From Nonomuraea deserti (GTDB taxonomy: Bacteria > Actinomycetota > Actinomycetes > Streptosporangiales > Streptosporangiaceae), in NCBI RefSeq assembly GCF_004348685.1, contig NZ_SMKO01000001.1, positions 1 through 64,000 of the forward strand: DNA of 64,000 nucleotides. Direction: 5' to 3'. The notes beneath the pieces are model-generated. The model saw only the letters and a list, made by a program, of their open reading frames with translations. It made no database searches and was not told where the DNA came from. A program made the translations under genes and the position numbers. Below are positions 1 through 8,940 of the stretch, in pieces; the stretch's first letter is position 1; each line of letters begins with the position of its first letter.

Positions 1-1593
1 GGCATCGTGTACCTCGCCCGCGATCGCGAGTCGCAGCTGGTCGCGCTCAAGACACTCCGCCCCGGCCTGGGCGCCGACGCGGACTTCAGGCGCCGGTTCA
101 CCAGGGAGATCGAGGCGGCGCGGAGCGTGGCCCGCTTCTGTACGGCGCCCGTGCTGGACGCGGGCATCGACGGCGACGTCCCCTACCTCGTCACCGACTA
201 CGTCGACGGCCCCGACCTGGCCGACGAGATCAGGAGGAAGGGGCCGATGGCGGGGGCCGACCTGGAGGCGCTGGCCGTGGGCGTGGCGACCGCGCTCGCC
301 GCCATCCACCAGGCCGGGGTCGTGCACCGCGATCTCAAACCCGCCAACATCCTGCTCAGCTCCGTGGGGCCGCGCGTGATCGACTTCGGCATCGCCCAGC
401 TGGTGGAGCCGGACGCGACCCGGTCCATGTCGATCGTGGGGACTCCCGCGTACATGTCGCCGGAGCAGGCCACCGGCGGGCAGGTCACGGCGGCCGGCGA
501 CGTGTTCGCCTGGGGCGGCGTGGTGGCGTACGCGGCCACCGGGCGGGCGCCGTTCGGCACGGACGGTGCGCCGGTGGTGCTGTTCAGGGTGGTCCACTAC
601 GCACCCGACCTGCACGGCATGGACGAGCGGCTGCGGCCGCTGGTGGAGCAGGCGCTGGCCAAGGAGCCGGAGCGGCGGCCTACGGCCCAGCAGCTCCTCG
701 ACCGCCTGCTCGGCCGCGAGGCGATCACGGCGGCCGCGGCGACACACCGGGTGAGCGACTCATGGTCGGCCCGCCTGCTCGACGCCCCTGACCCCTCATC
801 CGGACAGCCCGGTGGCTCGGACTCGTCGTCCGGGCTGCCCGGAGGCTCGGACGGCTCGCGCGGCGACGGGGACCCGGTGTCGGATCTGAGCCGGTCCGGT
901 GCGGAGTCCTCGCGCCGATTATGGCCGGCAGTCTCGCGCCGGCTCCGGTCTGGCCTTCCCCTCCCGTTCCTGCAGGGCTGGGAGCGGCTGTCGCGCGGGT
1001 GGTGGGGCCGGCCGGCGGCGGCGATCGGCGCCGTGCTGCTGGCCTCGGCGGGTACGACAGCCGTACTGTGGCAGGCGTCGCGGAGCGGCCCACCCCCGGA
1101 GAACCAGGTGACCGCCGGGGGCTCCCGGCAGGTCGCCGCCACCGTCACACCGTCGGTCACGAGCCCGCCCCGTGATCCGGACGCCCTCGCACAACGCGAG
1201 GCGTCGATGACGAACGCGTCAGGGGAGCGGGTGCCGCTTTCCGTCACGATTCAATCGCTCCACCGGATGGGCGACGAGATCCGGTTCGAAGGGACGCTGA
1301 CGAACCTCAGCCCCACGGGCGCGACCGCTGACTTCTACTCGATGCTGGGCAGGCCGGCGTGGAACCTCCAGGACGTCACCCTGACCCCGGCAGGCGCGAC
1401 CGAGAGGTTCTTCCCCCGCGTGGAGGACGAGGTCTGCTCGTGCACGTCGTGGTGGAGTCACGCCAACAAGATCGATCCGAACGAGTCCGTCTCCCTCCAT
1501 GCGATCTTTCCCGGCGTGCCGGAGAAGGCCGGGAAGGCCGACCTCGAGCTGCTGGATCTGGGCACCTTCAAGGACCTCCCCATCGACGAGTGA
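1..1593 (+). CDS. membrane Ser/Thr protein kinase (5' truncated by window edge)
   Basis: Eukaryotic-type Ser/Thr kinase. The reading frame is open at the window edge, so the start and glycine loop are missing. The GTG at 7 is an internal valine of a G-I-V-Y-L stretch that normally follows the loop. Visible are the ATP lysine (VALKTL), the catalytic loop HRDLKPAN, DFG (as IDFGIAQL), and the P+1 region GTPAYMSPEQ. A Ser/Gly/Asp-rich linker follows, then one membrane helix encoded near 1010-1078. The outer part of about 170 residues has no PASTA repeats. It looks like a beta-rich DUF4352-type domain (LSVTIQ, FEGTLTNLSP) with a CSC cysteine pair. A small phosphatase gene follows 73 bp downstream, perhaps an antagonist. 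Kinase identity is certain; the ligand and substrates are unknown. Confidence 0.93.
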   Translation, partial: GIVYLARDRESQLVALKTLRPGLGADADFRRRFTREIEAARSVARFCTAPVLDAGIDGDVPYLVTDYVDGPDLADEIRRKGPMAGADLEALAVGVATALAAIHQAGVVHRDLKPANILLSSVGPRVIDFGIAQLVEPDATRSMSIVGTPAYMSPEQATGGQVTAAGDVFAWGGVVAYAATGRAPFGTDGAPVVLFRVVHYAPDLHGMDERLRPLVEQALAKEPERRPTAQQLLDRLLGREAITAAAATHRVSDSWSARLLDAPDPSSGQPGGSDSSSGLPGGSDGSRGDGDPVSDLSRSGAESSRRLWPAVSRRLRSGLPLPFLQGWERLSRGWWGRPAAAIGAVLLASAGTTAVLWQASRSGPPPENQVTAGGSRQVAATVTPSVTSPPRDPDALAQREASMTNASGERVPLSVTIQSLHRMGDEIRFEGTLTNLSPTGATADFYSMLGRPAWNLQDVTLTPAGATERFFPRVEDEVCSCTSWWSHANKIDPNESVSLHAIFPGVPEKAGKADLELLDLGTFKDLPIDE

Positions 1594-1666
1594 ACCCCGG
1601 GACATCCTGATCAGCTGGAAGCTGAACGCCGTCACCGGGCCCGCTCGTACGGCTACGCTCGCCGTG

Positions 1667-2101
1667 ATGACCGGCACCTGGGATCCCGCGGCGACGGGTG
1701 TCATGCGACTGCCTTCTGGGCGTCTGGTGCGCGGCCGGGGGCTCAGGCATCCGCTGCCCGAAGGTCCTCAGCCCGCCTTCGCCCTCTATCTCCTGGGCCG
1801 CCGCCCGCCGGAGGTCGGCTGGCAGCACCGGTGGCTGCGCTGGCCCGATTTCTGGCTGCCGTCCGACCGGCACGCGACCGCGGAGGCCCTGCGCGAGGCG
1901 CTGCGACGTGCCGGGTCGGAGCGGGTCGAGATCGCCTGTGGCGGCGGCCGGGGCCGCACCGGCACGGCTCTGGCCTGCCTGGCCGTGCTCGACGGCGTGC
2001 CCGGCGACCAGGCGGTCGCCTACGTACGCGAGCACTATGTCAAGGGCGCCGTCGAGACCCCGTGGCAGCGCCGCTTCGTCCGCGGCTTCCCCCAGGTCTA
2101 A
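1667..2101 (+). CDS. small protein-tyrosine-phosphatase-like protein
   Basis: 144-residue protein with the two hallmarks of Cys-based phosphatases: a WPD-loop candidate (W59-P60-D61) and a P-loop C91-x5-R97 followed by T-G (CGGGRGRTG). Family knowledge says C91 forms the phosphocysteine and D61 is the general acid. The usual HC before the P-loop is AC here. ATG 1667 was chosen; an in-frame GTG lies directly before it at 1664. The gene follows the kinase on the same strand and ends tail-to-tail with the next gene, overlapping it by 3 bp. Dephosphorylation of kinase targets is an inference from proximity. A phosphoinositide or dual-specificity activity is equally possible. Confidence 0.75.
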   Translation: MTGTWDPAATGVMRLPSGRLVRGRGLRHPLPEGPQPAFALYLLGRRPPEVGWQHRWLRWPDFWLPSDRHATAEALREALRRAGSERVEIACGGGRGRTGTALACLAVLDGVPGDQAVAYVREHYVKGAVETPWQRRFVRGFPQV

Positions 2102-3438
2102 GCGTGACCGGCGGCCTCGCGTTCGGCGACGGCCGGCTCCTGACGCGACGGTGAGCGGGCGCCGAGGGTCAGCCCGACGGCCAGGCACACCAGCGGGATC
2201 GCCGGGATCACATATCTGACGTCGTATGCGGCCAGGAAGGGCGGGGAGGCGACCAGTGCGAGCGCCGCGACCCCGGGCAGGAGCGCGTCCCACCGCCGCC
2301 GCACCAGCGCCGCGACCAGCGCCCCGCCGAGGGCCAGCATGAGCAGCGGGAAGGGCACGTAACCGAACCGCTGGTACGCGCGCAGCCATCCCGCGACCGG
2401 CTCCACCACCCGCGTCGCGGCCGGCCCCGCCTCGTACGACTCCGCCACGCCGCGCACCGACTCGTTGATCGGCCGCTCCGACTCGGGGAGCTTGTAGGGG
2501 GTCTTCTCGTCCACGGCCGTGCGCTCCCAGCGCAGCAGCTGCGCGAGGTCGGTCGCCGCCGCGGCCAGATAGTCGCCGGGCTGGGCCAGGATCGCCATCC
2601 TGGCGAACTCGCCGGCGAGCTGGTTGCGGTTGGCCTTGCCCGGCACCTTGAGCAGCGGCGAGAAGTCCTCCCAGAGCCAGTGCGGCGGGTAGGGTCGCTG
2701 CTCCACCGGCATGTCGGGGCAGAGCACGGCCAGCCGTTCCGGAGGCTTGATCACGCCGCAGTCGGCGAAGCTCATGGTCCGCGACCACAGGAAGTTGCCG
2801 TCGGCCTCGGTCAGCCCGAACGTGCCCTTCTCCACCTTCGTCCACGTCGCGTACGCGCCCAGCGGGATCGCGCCGGCGACCAGCAGCGCCACCAGCGGGC
2901 GCCAGCCGTACCGGCGGATCAGCAGGTAGGCGGCGACCAGGATGAGCAGCGGCAGCCCGACGGTCCTGGTGATGCCGGCCAGGCCGAGCAGCAGCCCGCC
3001 GACGGCGGCGGTGGCCGGGCTGACGCGCCAGACGATGAGGACGACCGCGGCGGTGACCAGCACGATGAAGATCGCGTCCGCCATGATCATGTGCTCGAGG
3101 AGCAGCATGAACTCGTCGTACAGCAGCGGCGTGACCAGGAGCGCGGCCCCCCAGCCCGGCAGGCCGCGCCGCCGCAGCAGCGCGTAGATCGCCACGGCGA
3201 GCCCCAGCACCAGCAGGTGCTGCAGCACCGTCACCAGGGTCAGGCTGTGTGCGGGGCGAAGCAGCGCCAGGAGCAGCGAATATCCGGACGGCCGTGTGGT
3301 GCCCGGCGCCAGCTCCTCGCGCAGGAACGCGAACGAGTCACCGTAGAAGAGCAGCGCCGGCGGGAACCCGAGCATGGCGAGCACGCGGAGCCCGATCGCG
3401 GGCAGCATGGCGATGACCAGTGCGCGATGAGCCAACAT
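2098..3438 (-). CDS. polytopic membrane protein, GT-C glycosyltransferase-like
   Basis: 446 residues with about ten predicted hydrophobic helices. The architecture resembles GT-C (ArnT/PMT-like) transferases. An acidic segment lies in the first loop after TM1 (FYGDSFAFLREEL, with GD), where GT-C enzymes carry the catalytic Asp/Glu. A long soluble segment sits between residues of about 205 and 350, and the C-terminus is hydrophilic. No signature names the donor or acceptor. The start is ATG 3438. It may use a polyprenyl-phosphate sugar in envelope glycan assembly, but this is an inference from topology. A non-enzymatic membrane protein cannot be excluded. Confidence 0.7.
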   Translation of the reverse strand: MLAHRALVIAMLPAIGLRVLAMLGFPPALLFYGDSFAFLREELAPGTTRPSGYSLLLALLRPAHSLTLVTVLQHLLVLGLAVAIYALLRRRGLPGWGAALLVTPLLYDEFMLLLEHMIMADAIFIVLVTAAVVLIVWRVSPATAAVGGLLLGLAGITRTVGLPLLILVAAYLLIRRYGWRPLVALLVAGAIPLGAYATWTKVEKGTFGLTEADGNFLWSRTMSFADCGVIKPPERLAVLCPDMPVEQRPYPPHWLWEDFSPLLKVPGKANRNQLAGEFARMAILAQPGDYLAAAATDLAQLLRWERTAVDEKTPYKLPESERPINESVRGVAESYEAGPAATRVVEPVAGWLRAYQRFGYVPFPLLMLALGGALVAALVRRRWDALLPGVAALALVASPPFLAAYDVRYVIPAIPLVCLAVGLTLGARSPSRQEPAVAEREAAGHA

Positions 3439-3487
3439 GAATCCGCTTCCTCGTGAGTCGGGGCCCCCACAATAGTGGGTGTTCCGG

Positions 3488-4066
3488 TCACCGAGCGGGT
3501 GCCTGGATCACTCCGATCTGCCGCCACAGGGGCACGAGGGCCAGCAGGTAGCCGAGGGCGGCGAGCGGGATCAGGTCGAGCGTCACGATCGGCAGCAGGC
3601 TGCTGACCAGTACGACGGCCGCGCTCCACCAGGGCAGCCGGCGGGCGTACGCCAGGAGCGCGGTGGTCGCGATCATCCCGGCGTACAGCAGCTGCGGTCC
3701 CACCTGGTAGAAGGCGAGGTCGACGCCGGGCAGGGAATGGAACTCCTGGCTGAGTTCGCGCATGCCCGCCTTGTCGGCCGCGCGCAGCCCGACCACGATG
3801 TCCACCACGAACTGCACGATCGACGTGGCGGCGCCGACGAGCGTGAGGGCGATCACGGTCTCCCTGATCCAGCCGGGGTCGAGGAGACGGCGCAGGCCGG
3901 ACACCAGGAAGACGAAGAGCACCAGGCCCGCCAGGTTCGCCATGTGGGCGGCCTGCCAGTCGAGGCCGGGCCCGTACACACCGTCCTGCCGGCCGAACCA
4001 TCGGATGACCCCGTAGGCGAGCATGAGCAGTGGTGCGGCGACGGCCGCGAAACCGGCGGTTCTCAT
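3488..4066 (-). CDS. hypothetical membrane protein (about 6 TM)
   Basis: 192 residues, mostly hydrophobic, with about six helices spaced by short loops. There are charged loops after TM1 (GRQDGVYGPG) and between TM4 and TM5. I do not recognise a family with certainty; it resembles small DUF998/DUF4386-type integral proteins. ATG 4066 is the first start. It lies 49 bp upstream of the previous minus-strand gene and may be cotranscribed with it. It is divergent from the monooxygenase gene at 4247. Confidence 0.65.
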   Translation of the reverse strand: MRTAGFAAVAAPLLMLAYGVIRWFGRQDGVYGPGLDWQAAHMANLAGLVLFVFLVSGLRRLLDPGWIRETVIALTLVGAATSIVQFVVDIVVGLRAADKAGMRELSQEFHSLPGVDLAFYQVGPQLLYAGMIATTALLAYARRLPWWSAAVVLVSSLLPIVTLDLIPLAALGYLLALVPLWRQIGVIQAPAR

Positions 4067-4246
4067 GCGTAGATGGTGATCGTCGCGGGGCCGCGTGGCA
4101 TCGGGGTTAGCCCTTACTCCGGCCCTGAGCGGGCCCTGGTTCGCGCGCGATCGGGAACTCGGCTTGCCGGAGGGTTTTCCCGAATGTCATTCTGAAATTG
4201 GCGCCCGGCGTTCAGCGTCCCGGCCACCCGTCGCCGCGGAGGATGC

Positions 4247-6064
4247 ATGACCAATCACCCGATCATCGACAAAGAGGCGCTTCGCCTGAAATATCGGGAA
4301 GAGCGTGACAAGCGGCTGCGTCCGGACGGCAACGACCAGTACCTCCGCCTCACCGGCCGCTTCGCGCACTACCTCGACGACCCCTACACCCCGGTCACCG
4401 AGCGCCCGCCGAAGACCGATCACGTGACGGTCGCCGTCATCGGCGGCGGCTTCGCCGGGCTCGTCACCGGCGCGCGGCTGAAGGAAGCCGGCGTCGAGGA
4501 CGTGCGCGTCGTCGAGAAGGGCGGCGACTTCGGCGGCACGTGGTACTGGAACCGCTACCCGGGCGCGCAGTGCGACACGGCCTCGTACGTGTACATGCCG
4601 CTGCTCGAGGAGACCGGGCACATGCCGACGGAGAAGTACGCGCACGCGCCCGAGATCCTCGAACACTGCCGCCGCATCGGCAAACACTTCGGCCTGTACG
4701 ACAACGCCCTCCTCCACACCGAGGTCCAGAGCCTCGAATGGGACGCGGCCCGCTCCAGCTGGCACATCACCACGAACCGGGGCGACCACTTCACCGCGCA
4801 GTTCGTCACCATGGGCATCGGCCCGCTGCACGTGCCCAAACTTCCCGGCATCCCGGGCATCCAGACGTTCCGCGGGCATGCGTTCCACACGAGCCGCTGG
4901 GACTACGCCTACACCGGCGGCGACCCGTCGGGCGCGCCCCTGGACCGGCTGGCCGGCAGGCGCGTGGCCGTCATCGGCACGGGCGCGACGGCCGTCCAGT
5001 GCGTGCCGCACCTGGCGCGGGCCTCCGAGGAGCTGTACGTCTTCCAGCGCACGCCCTCGTCGGTCGACGTGCGGGACAACCGGCCGACCGACCCGGAGTG
5101 GTTCGCCCAGGTCGCGACCCCCGGATGGCAGCAGCGCTGGCTGGAGAACTTCACCGCCAACCAGACCGGCGCGCTGGCCGGCGAGGACCTGGTCATGGAC
5201 GGTTGGACCGATCTCGCCCGCCGCGTGCGCTCCCGCATCCAGGCGCTCCCGCCAGGAGAGCGTACGACGGAGCACATGCTGGCCGCCTTCGAGGACTCCG
5301 ACTTCGAGAAGATGGAGGAGATCCGCGCCCGCGTCGACTCCATCGTCACCGACAGCGAGACCGCGCAGAAGCTCAAGGCGTGGTACCGCCAGCTCTGCAA
5401 GCGCCCCTGCTTCCACGACGAGTACCTGCAGGCCTTCAACGTCCCCGGCACCCACCTCGTCGACACCGACGGCAAGGGCGTGGAACGCATCACCGAGAAG
5501 GGGGTCGTGGCCGCGGGCAGGGAGTACGAGGTCGACTGCGTCATCTACGCCTCCGGTTTCGAGGTGGGCACCGACTACACCCGGCGCGCGGGCTACGAGG
5601 TGACGGGACGCGACGGGGTCAGGCTGTCGGACCACTGGGCGGAGGGCATGCGCACGCTGCACGGCATCCACGCGCACGGCTTCCCCAACGTCTTCCTCGT
5701 CCAGCCGACGCAGGGCGCGAACCTCATCTCCAACATCCCGCACAACCTCACGGAGGCGGGCAGGACCATCGCGCTCACCGTCCGGCACGCCCTCGACCAC
5801 GGCTACGGCGAGATCGAGGTCACCAAGGAGGCCGAGGACGCCTGGATCGAGCTGCTGCTGTCGGGCGGCGGCGGGATCCTGGGCTCCCCCGACTGCACGC
5901 CGGGCTACTACAACAACGAGGGCCAGGACCTCGGCCTGCGCAGCTGGCTCAACGCCGGCTATCCGCACGGGGCCATGGCCTACTTCGGCTACATCGACCG
6001 GTGGCGTACGTCGGGCGCGTTCGAAGGGCTGGAATTCCGGTACGGGACTGCCCTCCGGGGCTAG
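4247..6064 (+). CDS. Baeyer-Villiger flavin monooxygenase
   Basis: 605-residue type I Baeyer-Villiger monooxygenase. It uses FAD and NADPH to insert oxygen next to a ketone. Two Rossmann motifs are clear: GGGFAG at 66-71 (FAD) and GTGATA at 244-249 (NADPH). The family fingerprint FxGxxxHxxxW[PD] is matched exactly at 208-219, and the conserved GGTWYWNRYPG segment follows the FAD site. The length is normal for the cyclohexanone or phenylacetone monooxygenase subfamily. ATG 4247 is preceded by a GCGGAGG ribosome site. The gene stands alone with no visible degradation cluster, so the natural substrate cannot be told. It may serve steroid or alkyl-ketone catabolism, or tailoring. Confidence 0.93.
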   Translation: MTNHPIIDKEALRLKYREERDKRLRPDGNDQYLRLTGRFAHYLDDPYTPVTERPPKTDHVTVAVIGGGFAGLVTGARLKEAGVEDVRVVEKGGDFGGTWYWNRYPGAQCDTASYVYMPLLEETGHMPTEKYAHAPEILEHCRRIGKHFGLYDNALLHTEVQSLEWDAARSSWHITTNRGDHFTAQFVTMGIGPLHVPKLPGIPGIQTFRGHAFHTSRWDYAYTGGDPSGAPLDRLAGRRVAVIGTGATAVQCVPHLARASEELYVFQRTPSSVDVRDNRPTDPEWFAQVATPGWQQRWLENFTANQTGALAGEDLVMDGWTDLARRVRSRIQALPPGERTTEHMLAAFEDSDFEKMEEIRARVDSIVTDSETAQKLKAWYRQLCKRPCFHDEYLQAFNVPGTHLVDTDGKGVERITEKGVVAAGREYEVDCVIYASGFEVGTDYTRRAGYEVTGRDGVRLSDHWAEGMRTLHGIHAHGFPNVFLVQPTQGANLISNIPHNLTEAGRTIALTVRHALDHGYGEIEVTKEAEDAWIELLLSGGGGILGSPDCTPGYYNNEGQDLGLRSWLNAGYPHGAMAYFGYIDRWRTSGAFEGLEFRYGTALRG

Positions 6065-6078
6065 TACCTTCGTCCGGC

Positions 6079-6510
6079 ATGAGCTACGACCTCTATTTCG
6101 CCCGTCGCGCGCCCGGCCAGTCCTGGGAGGAGGCGCTGGAGGAGCCGCGGTCGCCCGACCTGGCGGCCTGGGAGCGCATCGTCGGGCGGGCCCGCGAGAT
6201 CCTCGGCGAGGTGCGGATCGTCGAATATCCGCCCAACTGGGAGATGGATCACGAGGGCACCGGCATCTCCGTGAACCACTGGGAGGGCGGCTGGGAGATG
6301 AGCGCCCCCTACTGGACGCGCGGCGAGGACGCGCGGCGGACCGTCGACGTGCTCTACGAGGTGGCGCGGGTCGTCGAACGCGAGTCCGGTCTGGAGTGCT
6401 ACGACCCGCAGGTCGGCCTGCCGCTCGCGGACATCACCGACACGGCGCGCGCGGTGGAGGCGTTCGACACGGTGGCCGACCGGTTCGGCCGTCGGACCGA
6501 GGCGACCTGA
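6079..6510 (+). CDS. hypothetical acidic protein
   Basis: 143 residues, soluble, acidic, with no signal peptide or membrane helix. It starts MSYDLYFARR and has Trp/Tyr-rich strands (NHWEGGWEM, APYWTRG). I do not recognise a named family. It starts 14 bp after the monooxygenase stop and may share its mRNA. Its last codons lie in the first unit of a tandem repeat that runs past the stop. Confidence 0.7.
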   Translation: MSYDLYFARRAPGQSWEEALEEPRSPDLAAWERIVGRAREILGEVRIVEYPPNWEMDHEGTGISVNHWEGGWEMSAPYWTRGEDARRTVDVLYEVARVVERESGLECYDPQVGLPLADITDTARAVEAFDTVADRFGRRTEAT

Positions 6511-6588
6511 CCGACCGGTTCGGCCGGCGGGGCCGAGGCGACCTGACCAACCCGGTTCGGTCGGCGGAGGAAGCGAGGCCGCCTGACC
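6478..6588. repeat. three imperfect tandem repeats across a stop codon
   Basis: Three adjacent copies of a 35-40 bp unit (GACCGGTTCGGCCG...GCGACCTGACC): 6478-6512, 6513-6548 and 6549-6588. The third copy is the most diverged. The first copy encodes the C-terminus and stop of the upstream gene. The other two are non-coding and lie ahead of the sensor kinase gene at 6660. Confidence 0.85.
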
Positions 6589-6659
6589 GTGGGTTACCGG
6601 CGCGAAAAGGTACACCCTGGACTACTGCCTGACCCTCCGGCCCTGGTTACCGTCATAAG

Positions 6660-7817
6660 GTGCTGAACAGGACCGCGCTGGAGGCGTTGACCCGTCGCCC
6701 GCTGCCCTTCCTGAAGTCGGCCTGGCCGTGGCGGAGTGTGGCGTACCTGCTGGCCAGCGCCGTCCCCGGCGCGGCCTTCCTGCTCGCCGCCATCCCCGCG
6801 ACGCTCATCGGGCCGCCCCAGGGCTTCGTCGTGGGGGCGGCCGTCGTCGTGGGAGCCGTGCTGCCCGTCGCCTGGTTCGAGCCGCGGCGGCTGCGGCTCG
6901 TCGACGACGTTCCCGTACCCGAGACGCCGGACCGGCGCAGGCGTGAGCTGGGGCTCGCGGTCATGACGCTGCTCGCGATGTGGTGGATCGACCTGATCAT
7001 GGTGCTCTTCACCGTCGTGGGCCCCGCGCTGCTCATCCTCACCCCGGCCGTCCAGCCGGACGTGGCGCCGTCTGTCGGGGTCGCGGCCGCCGTGATGGGC
7101 GTGCTGCTGCTGCCCGTCGCCGCGTACACGGCCACCGCATGGGGCGGCGCGCGCGGGGCCATGGCACGGGCGGTGCTCGCGCCGCAGGGGTCCGAGCTGA
7201 ACGAGGTGCTGAGGTCGCGGGCGCGGCTGGTGGACGCGTTCGAGATGGAGCGCCGCAGGATCGAGCGGGACCTGCACGACGGCGCGCAGCAGCGGCTGGT
7301 GTCCCTGTCGATGACGCTCGGCCTCGCCAAGCTGGACCTGCCGGAGGACTCGCCCACCGGACGGCTGATCGGGCTGGCCCACGACGAGGCCAAGCAGGCG
7401 CTGGCCGAGCTGCGCGAGCTGATCAGGGGCGTGCACTCGCAGGTGCTCACCGACCGCGGGCTGGGCGCGGCCGTGCAGGACGTCGCGGGACGCTCGCCGG
7501 TGCCGGTGGACGTCGACGTCCGGCTGCCGGGACGGCTGCCCACCGCCGTGGAGGTCACCGCCTACTACGTGGTCAGCGAGGCCCTGGCGAACCTCGCCAA
7601 GCACGCCCGGGCGGCCAGGGGCGCCGTCACCGGCCGGCTGGAGCGCGGCACGCTGGTCGTGGAGGTGCGCGACGACGGCGTGGGCGGCGCCGACCCGGCC
7701 AGGGGAACGGGGCTGACCGGCCTGGCCGACCGGCTGGCCGTCGTGGGCGGGAGACTGTCCGTGTCCAGCCCGGCAGGGGGGCCGACCCTGGTACGAGTGG
7801 AGATTCCGTGCGCATAG
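6660..7817 (+). CDS. NarL-type sensor histidine kinase
   Basis: 385 residues. Four to five membrane helices fill residues 25-165. A HisKA_3 dimerisation domain follows with phospho-acceptor His206 in ERDLHDGAQQR. The HATPase domain has an N-box-like segment (VVSEALANLAKHA) and glycine boxes (DDGVGGAD, GTGLTGLADR). The N-box is weak because LANLAKHA replaces the usual xxNxxKHA. GTG 6660 is the start. The response-regulator gene overlaps its 3' end by 10 bp, so the pair is a translationally coupled two-component system. Little protrudes outside the membrane, so it probably senses membrane or intramembrane cues. Confidence 0.92.
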   Translation: MLNRTALEALTRRPLPFLKSAWPWRSVAYLLASAVPGAAFLLAAIPATLIGPPQGFVVGAAVVVGAVLPVAWFEPRRLRLVDDVPVPETPDRRRRELGLAVMTLLAMWWIDLIMVLFTVVGPALLILTPAVQPDVAPSVGVAAAVMGVLLLPVAAYTATAWGGARGAMARAVLAPQGSELNEVLRSRARLVDAFEMERRRIERDLHDGAQQRLVSLSMTLGLAKLDLPEDSPTGRLIGLAHDEAKQALAELRELIRGVHSQVLTDRGLGAAVQDVAGRSPVPVDVDVRLPGRLPTAVEVTAYYVVSEALANLAKHARAARGAVTGRLERGTLVVEVRDDGVGGADPARGTGLTGLADRLAVVGGRLSVSSPAGGPTLVRVEIPCA

Positions 7818-8449
7818 TGATCGCCGAGGACGCCGTCCTGCTCAGGGAGGGCCTGGCCGGGCTGCTCGAACGGTTCGGCCACACCGTGGTCGCCTCGGTC
7901 GGCGACGCGCCCGCCCTGCTGTCCGCCGTCGCCGAGCACCGCCCCGAGGCCGTGGTGACCGACGTACGCATGCCGCCCGGCCTCTCCGACGAGGGCCTGC
8001 GGGCCGCCCTGCACCTGCGCCGCCTCCATCCCGACCTGGCCGTGCTGGTGCTCAGCCAGTACGTCGAGCAGACGTACGCCGCCGAGCTGCTCGAGTCCGG
8101 CGGCGGTGCGAGCGTCGGCTACCTGCTGAAGGACCGCATCGGCGACGTACGCGAGTTCGTCGACGCGCTGGACCGGGTGGCCGCGGGCGGCACGGTCGTC
8201 GACCCCGAGGTGGTGCGTCAGCTGCTGAGACGGCGGCGCGACCCGCTGGGCAGGCTCACCCCGCGCGAGCAGGAGGTGCTCGGCCTGATCGCCGAAGGGC
8301 GCTCCAACGCCTCGATCGCGAAGGAGCTGGTCGTCACCGACGCGGCCGTGGCCAAGCACATCGCCAACATCTTCGCCAAGCTCGACCTGCCGCCCGCCGC
8401 CGACGGGCACCGGAGGGTGCTGGCGGTGCTGGCGTACCTGCGGGGCTGA
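7808..8449 (+). CDS. LuxR/NarL-family response regulator
   Basis: 213 residues. The receiver domain has acidic residues E7-D8 and phospho-acceptor Asp52 (VVTDVRMPPG). The DNA-binding domain has the LuxR signature LTPREQEVLGLIAEG and a recognition helix around AVAKHIANIFAKL. GTG 7808 lies inside the kinase gene, giving a 10-bp overlap and coupled translation. It is the partner of the kinase at 6660-7817. The regulon is unknown; autoregulation is common in the family. Confidence 0.93.
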   Translation: MRIVIAEDAVLLREGLAGLLERFGHTVVASVGDAPALLSAVAEHRPEAVVTDVRMPPGLSDEGLRAALHLRRLHPDLAVLVLSQYVEQTYAAELLESGGGASVGYLLKDRIGDVREFVDALDRVAAGGTVVDPEVVRQLLRRRRDPLGRLTPREQEVLGLIAEGRSNASIAKELVVTDAAVAKHIANIFAKLDLPPAADGHRRVLAVLAYLRG

Positions 8450-8477
8450 TCAGGTGCTGGCGTGCCTGCGGAGCTGA

Positions 8478-8909
8478 TCAGGTGATGCAGAGCTCGTTGC
8501 CCTCGGGGTCGGCGATGGTGATCCACCAGTTGGGCCCCTGGCGGCCGCGGTGCAGCACCTTCGCCCCCTTCGCGGTCAGCCGCTCGACCACCGGCTCGAT
8601 GTTGTCGGCTCCCACGCGTACGTCGAGGTGCAGGCGGTTCTTGACCGTCTTGGGCTCGGCCACGAGCTGGAACAGCACGCGCGGTGCACGTTCGAGCCCG
8701 TCGGGGTGCCTGATGGCCGCGCCCGCCTTCCACACCAGCGCGCCGTTGTGCGTGGTGGTGTCGTCTTCGGTGGCGTGACCCTTCTCGATCATGCTGCGGA
8801 TGAACGCCTCGTTCGAGGGCTCCACCTGCCAGCCGAGCGCGTCGGCCCACCAGTCGGCGAGTGGATGCGGGTCACCCGTGTCGATGACGACTTGGAAGTC
8901 ATATGCCAT
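8478..8909 (-). CDS. VOC (glyoxalase/bleomycin-resistance fold) protein
   Basis: 143 residues, a single VOC-fold protein of the actinobacterial type that starts MAYDFQVVIDTGDPH. Typical features are the DPHPLADWWADALGW helix and the C-terminal IADPEGNELC strand, whose Glu is a usual metal ligand in active members. An upstream ATG at 8942 would overlap the divergent hydrolase start at 8941, so ATG 8909 is preferred. The substrate is unknown. Many such proteins are metal-free binding or resistance proteins. Confidence 0.85.
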   Translation of the reverse strand: MAYDFQVVIDTGDPHPLADWWADALGWQVEPSNEAFIRSMIEKGHATEDDTTTHNGALVWKAGAAIRHPDGLERAPRVLFQLVAEPKTVKNRLHLDVRVGADNIEPVVERLTAKGAKVLHRGRQGPNWWITIADPEGNELCIT

Positions 8910-8940
8910 GAGTCCAATGCTAAAAGTAGGGTTCGTGGGC

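Noticed and set aside
8791-8940. N-terminal extension of the metallo-beta-lactamase-fold protein
   Set aside because: The extension is antisense to the conserved VOC protein; ATG 8941 gives the usual family start.
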